DNA of 21,262 nt, from the NCBI GenBank assembly GCA_038056915.1, contig JBBUEO010000021.1:1-21262 (forward strand). The letters are read 5' to 3'. The DNA is from JBBUEO01 sp038056915. GTDB taxonomy: Bacteria > Patescibacteriota > UBA1384 > UBA12157 > JAENIV01. A program made the translations under genes and the position numbers. This document shows positions 1 through 6,147 of this stretch, piece by piece. Within the stretch, counting starts at the first letter, position 1, and every line of letters starts with the position of its first letter. Under the pieces are notes generated by a model. The model was not told the DNA's origin. It saw only the letters and a list, made by a program, of their open reading frames with translations, and searched no databases.

Positions 1-1758
1 GTCCAACACCACACCATTTATTTTAAATTTCGCTTCACCCTCCGGCTCTTCTGGTTTTGGTTCAGGAATTTTTTCCCAATCATCAAAAAGTCGAGTCGCG
101 CCGATATAGTCAATGATACGGAAAAAGTTTTTATTGGTAAGCGGATCTAACCGAGCACCACGGCCGATTATTTGTTTAAAAACAATTTTTGAAGAGATCG
201 GTTTAATAAGAACGACATTTCTGACACTGGGAACATCGACACCGGTTGTTAAAAGATCAACGGTGGTGGCAATGACCGGAGTTGATTTTTCCGAATCCCG
301 AAATCGCTCATAGTCAGCTTCCTTAATGTCGCCAGTACGGGCAATAATCGGCACGGCAAAATTATCAAAGCCTAAATCGGCAAATTCATTTTGGAGTTCT
401 TTAGCCATGGCTTCGGCATGGTCGGAATCAACGCAAAAAACCATTGTTTTTGCCATCGGATCAAAGGTTTTAAGTAATTTGGCCAAGTGTTTGGCAATCT
501 CTTTGGTTCTGTCTGGTAAAGTGATTGTCCGTTCAAATTCTTTTTGAGAATAAATATCTTTGACTTCCGTATCTTCGGAATAAATAATTTCCGCGCCTTT
601 GGATTTGGCTTCTGCGATTTCCAGTTGGCCTTTTTGATCGATATCTGTCAGAATGCGGTGAACAATAAATGGCGCCAGATAACCGTCTTGGACACCTTGT
701 CCGTAGCTGTAAGTGTAAACCGGGTCGCCAAAGTACTGATAAGTATTAATATTATCGGCTCGTTTGGGGGTAGCGGTCATACCTAAGTGAACTGCGCTGG
801 AAAAATGTTTTAATATTTCTTTCCAAGTGCCAAATCCAGAGCGGTGGCACTCATCAATGATGATTAAATCAAAAAAATCGGCCGGATATTCTTCGAAAAG
901 TCGCTTACCCGAAGAAGATAAACTATACAGCGCTTGATAGATACCAAAATAAATATCCCGATGCTTGGGCGCTCTGCCTTCTTCGATCTTGACTCGGGCT
1001 TCACCAAAAGGACCAAATACATTATAGGCTTGGTTGCTTAAAAAATTGCGATCTGATATAAATAACACTCGCTTAAAATAGCCTGATTTGACTAAACGCC
1101 AAGTAAGATTGAAGGCGATGACGGTTTTACCGGTGCCGGTGGCTAAGGCTAAAAGAATTCTTTTTTTGTTTTGGGTAATTGCTTGAATGGTATTTTGGAT
1201 GGCTGCTTCTTGGTAATGGCGTAAAGAAAAATCAGGGGAATGATAGTATTGGCCTTGCCAAATTTTTTCAGCTTCCTCTGGCTTTGGCAGATTAGATAAT
1301 TTGGTCTTGAAAAATCTTTCTTTGAGGGTTGCCGGCGTTGGAAAAGATTTGCATTCGGTTTGGGTATTAGTAGTAAAATCAAATTCTTCGATTTTTCGGC
1401 CATTGGTTGAATAAGCAAAACTAACGCTTAATTTTTTAGCATATTCTTTGGCTTGATGAAGACCATGAGTAGCAGATTTTAATTCTTCTTTTGCCTCTAC
1501 CACGGCCAAGGGAGTACCCCAAGGAGAAACTCTTAAAACATAATCCGCTTTTTTGCCGGGTGCTCTTCTGGAAGTTGTGCCGATAACTTCAATCCGTCCG
1601 GCGGAAACCGGATATTCACGGCTGATTAAATCTTCTTCCCAACCGACAGAATAAAGCAGAGGATCTATAAGTTTTGATCTCGTATCAGATTCTTTTAGGT
1701 AATTTCTTTTCGGCTGTGAGCCGATTTCTTCTGGCTGGATTGGATATTTGGTAGTCAT
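1..1758 (-). CDS. hsdR: Type I restriction enzyme R subunit (HsdR), N-terminal part, cut by window edge
   Basis: My reading of the minus strand gives 586 open codons from the ATG at 1758 to base 1, so the C-terminus lies outside. HsdR is the DNA-translocating and cleaving subunit of type I restriction systems. A PD-(D/E)xK nuclease core is visible: Asp72 in KKADYVL, then Glu88-Ala-Lys90 in VVEAKEEL. A superfamily 2 helicase follows: Walker A ATGTGKT (about 205-211), DECH box (302-305), TATP motif (about 323), and motif VI QIIGRGARL (about 529-537). A GGAG ribosome site lies about 10 nt before the start, and the gene begins 26 nt after the relE-type toxin stop. No hsdM or hsdS is visible; they could lie beyond base 1. 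Family assignment is firm. Whether the system is complete cannot be judged here. Confidence 0.93.
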   Translation of the reverse strand, partial: MTTKYPIQPEEIGSQPKRNYLKESDTRSKLIDPLLYSVGWEEDLISREYPVSAGRIEVIGTTSRRAPGKKADYVLRVSPWGTPLAVVEAKEELKSATHGLHQAKEYAKKLSVSFAYSTNGRKIEEFDFTTNTQTECKSFPTPATLKERFFKTKLSNLPKPEEAEKIWQGQYYHSPDFSLRHYQEAAIQNTIQAITQNKKRILLALATGTGKTVIAFNLTWRLVKSGYFKRVLFISDRNFLSNQAYNVFGPFGEARVKIEEGRAPKHRDIYFGIYQALYSLSSSGKRLFEEYPADFFDLIIIDECHRSGFGTWKEILKHFSSAVHLGMTATPKRADNINTYQYFGDPVYTYSYGQGVQDGYLAPFIVHRILTDIDQKGQLEIAEAKSKGAEIIYSEDTEVKDIYSQKEFERTITLPDRTKEIAKHLAKLLKTFDPMAKTMVFCVDSDHAEAMAKELQNEFADLGFDNFAVPIIARTGDIKEADYERFRDSEKSTPVIATTVDLLTTGVDVPSVRNVVLIKPISSKIVFKQIIGRGARLDPLTNKNFFRIIDYIGATRLFDDWEKIPEPKPEEPEGEAKFKINGVVLD

Positions 1759-1784
1759 TTTTTATACACTCCGCCGCGAGGAAC

Positions 1785-2057
1785 TCATAAACACTTATAG
1801 CCAATACTTCCTCGGTGGTCGAGGCGCTCGATATAAATTATTTTTTGTTTCTCGAAAAGCCGATAAATAATTCGGCACGGCCAGACCCTGATTTTCCTCC
1901 TGTCCTTTAATGCACCAGACATTTTCTCACCATAAAAGGGATTATTACCTAAAATATCAATCGCTTTTTCGATTCGCTCGCGCCAAAAGAAAGGAAGTTT
2001 TTTTAAATCTTTTTTGGCCTCGTTACGAATTTCGATACGCCAATTATTTCTTGCCAT
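1785..2057 (-). CDS. RelE/ParE-superfamily toxin of a type II toxin-antitoxin pair
   Basis: This 90-aa basic protein has the RelE/StbE/ParE layout: an N-terminal helical pair with EAKKDLKKLP, then a beta-sheet core containing RRKIRVWPCRIIYRL (about 53-67), and a C-terminal RLDHRGSIGYK segment. In this family such Arg/His/Tyr-rich C-termini are used for ribosome-dependent mRNA cleavage (RelE) or gyrase inhibition (ParE). The sequence alone does not decide which, though the HRGSIGY end is more RelE-like. Its ATG overlaps the end of the antitoxin gene by 14 nt and has no Shine-Dalgarno sequence, which suggests translational coupling to the antitoxin. hsdR follows 26 nt downstream, so one transcript may carry all three genes. 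Confidence 0.88.
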   Translation of the reverse strand: MARNNWRIEIRNEAKKDLKKLPFFWRERIEKAIDILGNNPFYGEKMSGALKDRRKIRVWPCRIIYRLFEKQKIIYIERLDHRGSIGYKCL

Positions 2058-2373
2058 ATTTTTTTCGAGATTTATCTCTTAAAGCAGGCGCCGGCTCCTT
2101 CATTAGTGCTAATTCTTTTTTAACTTCTTCCCAGCTTGAATATTTGCCCTCCCGATAATCCTTTTCGGCTTGTCTAATATCTCTTATGATTTCCGGATTA
2201 CTCAATATTTCCATCGTTTCCATTAAAGAGTCATATTCGTCCACAGACATCAAAACTACTCCAGGTTTTCCTTCGACGGTAAAAACAAATTGAGTATCTG
2301 GTTTCTGTACTTCCTCGGCAATTCGGAATAGTTCTTTTCTACCCTCGGTAATGGTAATTGTTTTTTTAGCCAT
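2044..2373 (-). CDS. Phd/YefM-type antitoxin
   Basis: The 109-aa antitoxin should neutralise the adjacent RelE-type toxin and repress their shared promoter. The N-terminal part (KKTITITEGRKELFRIAEEV, about 3-22) matches the Phd/YefM DNA-binding fold, followed by the family hallmark VVLMSVDEYDSLMETMEIL (about 46-64). The rest is a charged toxin-binding tail. I place the start at 2373 (MAKKTITI). A strong AAGGAG lies just upstream, and the longer reading from 2409 would translate across the promoter and ribosome site. The tail is longer than in typical 80-90-aa YefM proteins and ends in a Lys/Arg-rich stretch. Confidence 0.88.
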   Translation of the reverse strand: MAKKTITITEGRKELFRIAEEVQKPDTQFVFTVEGKPGVVLMSVDEYDSLMETMEILSNPEIIRDIRQAEKDYREGKYSSWEEVKKELALMKEPAPALRDKSRKKYGKK

Positions 2374-2384
2374 TTTTCTCCTTC

Positions 2385-2422
2385 CTATGTTCATAGTAAC
2401 GTACATCAAATAATTTTGTCAA
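2385..2422 (-). promoter_or_regulatory. Promoter and operator-like palindrome of the toxin-antitoxin operon
   Basis: On the minus strand TTGACA (2422-2417) is followed after 18 nt by TACTAT (2398-2393), a good sigma-70-type promoter. A palindrome, CTATG-AA-CATAG (2396-2385), overlaps the -10 box and lies just before the ribosome site. That is where Phd/YefM antitoxins usually bind to autorepress. The promoter is seen directly; the operator role is inferred from position. Confidence 0.65.
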
Positions 2423-2435
2423 CTCCGCTAAAAAA

Positions 2436-3119
2436 TTACAGCAATTTTTTATCCTTCAAGCTAGTAAAGGAGTTATTACCGATAATAATGTGGTCAACTA
2501 CTTCAATTCCCAAAATTTTCCCGGCTTTAATTAACTGTTCAGTAATCTTTAAGTCATCTTCCGATGGTTCAGGATCGCCTGAAGGGTGATTGTGGACAAA
2601 AACAACCGATGACGAGTAGCCAGTGATCGCGGGTTCGAAAACTTCTCGCGGATGGACTAAATTAGCATTAAGAGTGCCAATTGAGATAGTTTCCTTGTTT
2701 AATAATTCATTTCTTGAGTTTAAATACAAAACAACAAAATTTTCTTTTTTATGGTTTTTCAAATAAGAGACTTGAGCAATAACATCTTTAGGAGTTTGGA
2801 TTGCTGGTTTTGTATTGGAAATATCGACTTTTAAGACTCTTTTTGAGAGTTCAAAGGCCGCTAAAATTTGGCAGGCTTTTGCCGGACCAATTCCCTTAAT
2901 TTGTTTTAAATGATCAAGGGATAACCCAAGAAGTTTCTTTTTGGAATATTTAGAAAGAATTTCCTCGGCAATTTTAATCGCACTTTTACCCTCAGTGCCG
3001 GTCCGAAGCAGGATTGCTAAAAGTTCTTGGTCTTTTAAAAATTCTGGCCCGTATTTTGCGAGCTTTTCTCGCGGCCGATCAATTTTTGGAAGATCTCGAA
3101 TTAAAAGCTTTTTAGTCAC
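2436..3119 (-). CDS. radC: RadC family JAB/MPN-domain protein
   Basis: The 227-aa protein has RadC architecture. A helix-hairpin-helix region lies at about 69-92 (LKQIKGIGPAKACQILAA). A C-terminal JAMM metalloprotease-like domain carries HNHPSGDPEPSEDD, with His176, His178, Ser186 and Asp189 in the metal-site pattern. The family was historically linked to DNA repair, but its biochemical role is unsettled; it is common on mobile and defence islands. Translation starts at a GTG, with a G-rich Shine-Dalgarno-like stretch (AGAAGGGG) a few bases upstream. It is co-oriented with the toxin-antitoxin genes, but those have their own promoter in the short gap after radC. The sequence shows no truncation. 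Confidence 0.93.
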   Translation of the reverse strand: MTKKLLIRDLPKIDRPREKLAKYGPEFLKDQELLAILLRTGTEGKSAIKIAEEILSKYSKKKLLGLSLDHLKQIKGIGPAKACQILAAFELSKRVLKVDISNTKPAIQTPKDVIAQVSYLKNHKKENFVVLYLNSRNELLNKETISIGTLNANLVHPREVFEPAITGYSSSVVFVHNHPSGDPEPSEDDLKITEQLIKAGKILGIEVVDHIIIGNNSFTSLKDKKLL

Positions 3120-3176
3120 AATTAACCCCTTCTCACCCCCATGCTACACCTGCAAGAGAATTATTATTAAATTCTT

Positions 3177-3200
3177 AACGGCTCGGGGGTCTGAGCCGTT
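3177..3200 (-). repeat. GGCTCAG hairpin repeat, copy 1 (inverted orientation)
   Basis: AACGGCTC (3177-3184) and GAGCCGTT (3193-3200) form an 8-bp stem. Read on the minus strand, the unit and its flank (ending in TTAAGAATT) match copy 2 at 3510-3540 closely. Compensatory changes in the stem (C/G here versus T/A there) suggest the hairpin itself is conserved. REP-like in size and form. Confidence 0.75.
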
Positions 3201-3294
3201 CAATCGGTTTGATTTTGAAAATATTCTTCGGTCATACCTAAATTATATCTCTAAATATCAGAGCAAAGCAAGGAGTGTTTGGCCAATACCAAAT

Positions 3295-3333
3295 ATAAGT
3301 ACAATGTTATTAGTTATTGGTTATTAGTATAAA
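3295..3333 (+). repeat. 39-nt direct repeat, copy 1
   Basis: This matches 3456-3494 at 35 of 39 positions without gaps. Both copies begin ATAAGTACAA and end GTTATTAGTATAAA. A shorter relative lies at 4141-4159. AT-rich and non-coding; function unknown. Confidence 0.75.
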
Positions 3334-3385
3334 TCAGTATTAAAAAACCAAAAATAATCCACTATTTTCTCAAACCCTAACCTGC

Positions 3386-3411
3386 AAAAAATACCACTTC
3401 GTAAGTGGTAT
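3386..3411 (-). terminator. Rho-independent terminator-like hairpin
   Basis: On the minus strand ATACCACTT (3411-3403), a 3-nt loop, and AAGTGGTAT (3399-3391) form a perfect 9-bp stem that leads straight into a T-run (3391-3386). It probably ends transcription from the hypothetical gene about 220 nt upstream, or from an unseen minus-strand small RNA. Confidence 0.65.
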
Positions 3412-3455
3412 CCTGGTTACCGAGAACTTATCCCCGCTTGCCCCCAGCATAAGAA

Positions 3456-3494
3456 ATAAGTACAAAGTTATTAGTTGTCCGTTATTAGTATAAA
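3456..3494 (+). repeat. 39-nt direct repeat, copy 2
   Basis: This is the partner of 3295-3333, with four substitutions, in the same orientation and 161 nt further on. It lies just before hairpin repeat copy 2. A partial third copy (17 of 19 nt) precedes hairpin copy 3 at 4141-4159, so the two repeats travel as a composite unit. Confidence 0.75.
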
Positions 3495-3509
3495 CTTTAC
3501 AAAATGGCC

Positions 3510-3533
3510 AATGGCTCAGACCCCTGAGCCATT
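3510..3533 (+). repeat. GGCTCAG hairpin repeat, copy 2
   Basis: AATGGCTCAG (3510-3519), a 4-nt loop and CTGAGCCATT (3524-3533) form a perfect 10-bp stem. It sits 24 nt before the promoter of the first candidate small RNA. Confidence 0.8.
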
Positions 3534-3556
3534 AAGAATTTTGGATTCGGCGGGGC

Positions 3557-3585
3557 TTGACAAATACTAGTGGTTGTTATACAAT
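3557..3585 (+). promoter_or_regulatory. Sigma-70-type promoter of candidate small RNA 1
   Basis: TTGACA (3557-3562), a 17-nt spacer and TACAAT (3580-3585) face right. Transcription would begin near 3592, right at the base of the folded element. No plus-strand protein gene follows. Confidence 0.6.
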
Positions 3586-3591
3586 ATAATC

Positions 3592-3654
3592 AGAATCGGG
3601 TAGGGTGCCGACCCATCTTGCTAAGTCAAGAGCTTAAGCACTCCCCGATTTTTT
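3592..3654 (+). ncRNA. Candidate small structured RNA 1
   Basis: An outer stem AATCGGG (3594-3600) with CCCGATT (3644-3650) encloses two smaller hairpins. One is GGGT/ACCC (3603-3606 with 3611-3614). The other is TGCTAAG (3619-3625) with CTTAAGCA (3633-3640), with one bulged A. A run of six T (3649-3654) follows, as in an intrinsic terminator. With the strong promoter upstream this makes a self-contained RNA gene of about 60 nt. Its last 21 nt are antisense to the 3' end of the hypothetical gene on the other strand. I do not recognise the family. A large terminator without an upstream gene is the alternative. Confidence 0.5.
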
Positions 3655-4083
3655 AATTATTTTCAATACTTGTTTAGCATTTACTATTATATCAGGTCTT
3701 AACTTTTTAATTGCTGTCCCAGAAGCTAAATAATGTGCGCGTGACTTCTTACCAATTTGATGAAAACTTATATCTTTGATTGATAATCCCTGACCATATA
3801 TTTTAATAAAATTCTTAATGAGATTATTTCTTCCCGGATATTCAACATCTATTATTATTTGATATCGTTTGGATTTAAAATTTTTAAGAAGTAATATTAT
3901 TAGAGCAGTAAAAGTTAGATAAATAAACAATTTTGGTTTTCCCGTGGCTCTAAAATATTTTTGTAGTTTTCGTTTTTCAACAGAACTAATCTTTAAAATA
4001 AAATGCTGATGATCTGAAAATGCCAAATAGGTATGCTTACTAGTATTTTCAATTTTCCCGCTCTGATCGATTTCAATCCGCAT
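3634..4083 (-). CDS. Conserved-looking hypothetical protein (149 aa)
   Basis: I do not recognise this gene as a named family. The protein opens with MRIEIDQSGKIENTSK and a short beta-rich region. A hydrophobic stretch follows (about 51-66, FIYLTFTALIILLLKN), which could be a membrane segment or a buried helix. Then comes IIIDVEYPGRNNLIKNFI, and a basic C-terminal half with FHQIGKKSRAHYLASGTA and PDIIVNAKQVLKII. An acidic strand-helix opening followed by IIIDVEYPG could suit an RNase H-like fold, but that is a guess. The start at 4083 has no Shine-Dalgarno sequence. Instead an extended -10 lies exactly 6 nt upstream, so the mRNA is probably leaderless. A candidate small RNA lies on each side on the opposite strand, and one overlaps the gene's 3' end. 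Confidence 0.65.
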   Translation of the reverse strand: MRIEIDQSGKIENTSKHTYLAFSDHQHFILKISSVEKRKLQKYFRATGKPKLFIYLTFTALIILLLKNFKSKRYQIIIDVEYPGRNNLIKNFIKIYGQGLSIKDISFHQIGKKSRAHYLASGTAIKKLRPDIIVNAKQVLKIIKKSGSA

Positions 4084-4089
4084 ACATTA

Positions 4090-4098
4090 ATTGTAACA
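4090..4098 (-). promoter_or_regulatory. Extended -10 promoter giving a leaderless mRNA for the hypothetical gene
   Basis: On the minus strand TGT followed by TACAAT (4098-4090) forms an extended -10. Six bases separate it from the ATG at 4083, so the predicted transcription start is the A of the start codon. The spacing is identical to that before pgeF. No good -35 is seen. Confidence 0.5.
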
Positions 4099-4165
4099 CG
4101 AAAACCAAGAAAATAAGGAGAGTTTCAGCCAACATAAGAGATAATTACAAAGTTGTTAGATTCTT

Positions 4166-4189
4166 AATGGCTCAGACCCCTGAGTCATT
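4166..4189 (+). repeat. GGCTCAG hairpin repeat, copy 3
   Basis: This 24-nt unit differs from copy 2 by one base (GAGTCATT instead of GAGCCATT). The stem keeps pairing through a G-T wobble. It lies 51 nt before the promoter of candidate small RNA 2, the same order as copy 2 before small RNA 1. Confidence 0.75.
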
Positions 4190-4240
4190 CAAATTTTTCG
4201 AGTTCTGAGGCTTAAGTCGGATGCTGATATCTAACGGCAC

Positions 4241-4269
4241 TTGACAAAATAAATAAACTTTGATAAGAT
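4241..4269 (+). promoter_or_regulatory. Strong extended -10 promoter of candidate small RNA 2
   Basis: Perfect -35 TTGACA (4241-4246), 17-nt spacer, and -10 TAAGAT (4264-4269) preceded by TGA (extended -10). This is one of the best promoter matches in the window. Transcription would start near 4276, just before the hairpin. No plus-strand protein gene follows. Confidence 0.7.
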
Positions 4270-4275
4270 TAAGAT

Positions 4276-4336
4276 ATCATGAGAGAGAAACGAGCTTGTG
4301 ACTACGTGTTACAAGTGACGTCTCTCATTTTTTTTG
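4276..4336 (+). ncRNA. Candidate small structured RNA 2
   Basis: The outer stem ATGAGAGA (4279-4286) with TCTCTCAT (4321-4328) is a perfect 8-bp helix. The inner stem CTTGTGAC (4295-4302) with GTTACAAG (4308-4315) has 8 bp with one G-U pair and a 5-nt loop. A purine-rich asymmetric internal loop lies between them. A run of T extends to 4335. The promoter, fold and terminator together give an RNA of about 55-60 nt. Read on the minus strand the hairpin has no T-run after it, so it is not the terminator of ftsQ. I do not recognise the family. Confidence 0.55.
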
Positions 4337-4412
4337 TACTCAAGCTTGTTCTTCTCGTATTCGATAAATGTTTTATAATTCTGAAATTTGCAGTCAGATT
4401 TCTACCAGGGGT

Positions 4413-5156
4413 TTACTTATAATAAACCTTGCCCTCAATGCGGACATCGGCGTATTCGTGAATTTCTTCTTGGTATTTTTCCAAGAATTTACTTAAATCG
4501 TCTAATTGTCTATCAATTTCTCTCGTAGTATCAAATTTAACAAAATAACCCTTTTCGGTTAAAGCATCGATTTGAAAAACTGTTTCATTAATCCGAAAAT
4601 AGACAATTTTGAAACCATTTTTAGACGAAAATTTCGTATTTAAGTTCTCAACGAAATTGACAAAATTGACCGATGCCACTTTCTGCATCAACAGGACTGC
4701 CAAATTTTTATCATCTTGAACTAAAGGCAAATCTGTTTGACCATTAACTTCTTGAAAAATTAAACCTTGAGCGTTGACAAAATATTTTCTCTCTTGGGTC
4801 TGCCAAATAATTTTTGGCTGATCAGTATTGATCTCAATTTTTAAAGTGTCTGGCAGTCCTCGAACAAGACTAATGTCAACTAATTCCGGAGATTTTTCAA
4901 GTATATCCTTTTTTAAATCAGCAGTTTTCAAAGTAAGCAGATTTTTATTTTTAAGATTTTCCCAATTGTAGACAGATTTAATCTGATCGGCAACAATAAC
5001 ATTTTTTATCCTAAAAACTGACGAGAAAAATAATAAATAGCCAATTGCGCTAATTAGAACAATTATCAAGCAACCGATGACAATTATTTTTTTAAAAATC
5101 GGAGATTTTTTCTTCGGTTCTTGAGGGAGATTAAAGACTTTTGGAAAATTAGCCAT
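4413..5156 (-). CDS. ftsQ: Cell division protein FtsQ/DivIB
   Basis: FtsQ is a bitopic divisome protein that scaffolds FtsB/FtsL and links early and late division proteins. The 247-aa protein has a short Lys-rich cytoplasmic tail, one membrane segment at about 24-46 (IIVIGCLIIVLISAIGYLLFF), then a POTRA-like region that opens FRIKNVIVADQIKS and contains SPELVDISLVRGLPDTLKI. I start it at 5156 (MANFPKVF) because AGGAAGGGG lies directly upstream; the reading from 5207 begins inside murB. It follows the murB stop by 10 nt. It is the last gene of the cluster here. Confidence 0.9.
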   Translation of the reverse strand: MANFPKVFNLPQEPKKKSPIFKKIIVIGCLIIVLISAIGYLLFFSSVFRIKNVIVADQIKSVYNWENLKNKNLLTLKTADLKKDILEKSPELVDISLVRGLPDTLKIEINTDQPKIIWQTQERKYFVNAQGLIFQEVNGQTDLPLVQDDKNLAVLLMQKVASVNFVNFVENLNTKFSSKNGFKIVYFRINETVFQIDALTEKGYFVKFDTTREIDRQLDDLSKFLEKYQEEIHEYADVRIEGKVYYK

Positions 5157-5166
5157 TTTCCCCTTC

Positions 5167-6147
5167 CTACCACTGGCCGATATATTCAATTTCCTCTTGC
5201 AAAACAATATTGAACTTTTCTAAAACCTTCGCCCTCATTTCCTCAATTAACATTCTAATATCAGCAGCTTTGGCGCCGTCTTTGTTGATAATAAAATTAG
5301 CGTGTTTGGAAGATACTTCAGCTTGATTAATTTTCATTTTTTTCGCCTCGGCTTGATCAAGCAAGAATCCCGCTCGCCGCTCAGTAGGCAATTCGGGCAT
5401 ACCTTTTGTCCCTTGACCCTCAAAGCCTTGAAGTTCTTTGGGGATGGGATTGCGGAAGATGCAGCCGCAAGACAAACCTACTGGTTGGCTTTGTTGGCGT
5501 TTTTCTTTAAATAAATTAAGCTTTTTTAATATTTCTTCTTTTTGATTTTGAGCTAATTGAAATCTCACCGATAAAATGGTTGGCTTCATTTTGCCTTTTA
5601 ATTTTTTGATAGAAGTATCTCGATAAGCAAATTTCATCCATGAGCGATCATACTGATAAATTTTTGGGATACCGTCTTTGGGATCAAGATTTAAAATAGT
5701 AACATTTTTAACATAATCGCCTATGGCCGAACCGTATGCACCGGCATTGCCGTAAACAGCGCCGCCAACGGTTCCTGGGACGCCAAACAAAAATTCTAAT
5801 CCGGAAAGATGATTTGAAACCGCTTCAGTAATTAAACGTCCTAAAGACACCCCTGAGTCGACCATAATTTGACTTTTTTCGTTCATAAAAGAGATATTGG
5901 CAGTCGAATTTTTAATCACCAACCCCGGAAATCCATAATCAGAAAAGAGAATATTTGAACCGTTGCCTAAAATAAAATAAGGTATTTTTAATTCAACAGC
6001 TTTACGGACAGCAAAAACTAATTCATCGGCAGTAAACACTTCTAAAAAATAGTCGGCGACGCCGCCAACGCGCAAAGTAGTAAAATCCCTCATCACTTGA
6101 TGTTCACGGATTTTGGGGATAATTTCAGTTATTTTGACTTTTTTCAT
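5167..6147 (-). CDS. murB: UDP-N-acetylenolpyruvoylglucosamine reductase MurB
   Basis: MurB uses FAD and NADPH to reduce UDP-GlcNAc-enolpyruvate to UDP-MurNAc. FAD-binding motifs are clear: TTLRVGGVADYF (about 23-34), LGNGSNILFSD (60-70) and GVPGTVGGAVYGNAGAYG (122-139). The catalytic region has YRDTS (Arg176) and GCIFRNP (228-234), and the C-terminal LQEEIEYIG holds the conserved acidic residue (about Glu319). The proton donor, usually Ser in GSxFKNP, is Cys229 here. Between GCIFRNP and AGFLLDQA there is a Gly/Pro-rich stretch of about 24 residues, longer than I expect. The gene overlaps murC by 23 nt. Confidence 0.96.
   Translation of the reverse strand: MKKVKITEIIPKIREHQVMRDFTTLRVGGVADYFLEVFTADELVFAVRKAVELKIPYFILGNGSNILFSDYGFPGLVIKNSTANISFMNEKSQIMVDSGVSLGRLITEAVSNHLSGLEFLFGVPGTVGGAVYGNAGAYGSAIGDYVKNVTILNLDPKDGIPKIYQYDRSWMKFAYRDTSIKKLKGKMKPTILSVRFQLAQNQKEEILKKLNLFKEKRQQSQPVGLSCGCIFRNPIPKELQGFEGQGTKGMPELPTERRAGFLLDQAEAKKMKINQAEVSSKHANFIINKDGAKAADIRMLIEEMRAKVLEKFNIVLQEEIEYIGQW

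Larger units (their letters stand above)
3120..3633. other. Repeat-rich intergenic region between radC and the hypothetical gene
   Basis: I see no convincing protein gene here. The region holds two hairpin repeats of the GGCTCAG family (3177-3200 and 3510-3533), a 39-nt direct repeat (3295-3333 and 3456-3494), a minus-strand terminator-like hairpin (3386-3411) and the promoter of a candidate small RNA (from 3557). Confidence 0.7.
4084..4412. other. Repeat-rich intergenic region between the hypothetical gene and ftsQ
   Basis: There is no protein gene here. The region contains a partial 39-nt repeat (4141-4159), hairpin repeat copy 3 (4166-4189), a strong plus-strand promoter (4241-4269) and a folded RNA with a U-tract (4279-4336). 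ftsA and ftsZ, the usual neighbours after ftsQ, are not here. Confidence 0.7.

Noticed and set aside
113..786. Three plus-strand open frames at the left end
   Set aside because: They lie antisense to the continuous hsdR frame, have low-complexity composition and show no family motif or ribosome site.
3295..3494. CRISPR array
   Set aside because: Only two copies of a 39-nt repeat, 161 nt apart, with no regular spacers and no cas genes.
4276..4336. Intrinsic terminator of ftsQ
   Set aside because: The T-run follows the hairpin only on the plus strand, while ftsQ is on the minus strand.
5157..5207. N-terminal extension of FtsQ inside murB
   Set aside because: A strong Shine-Dalgarno sequence lies just before the later ATG at 5156.
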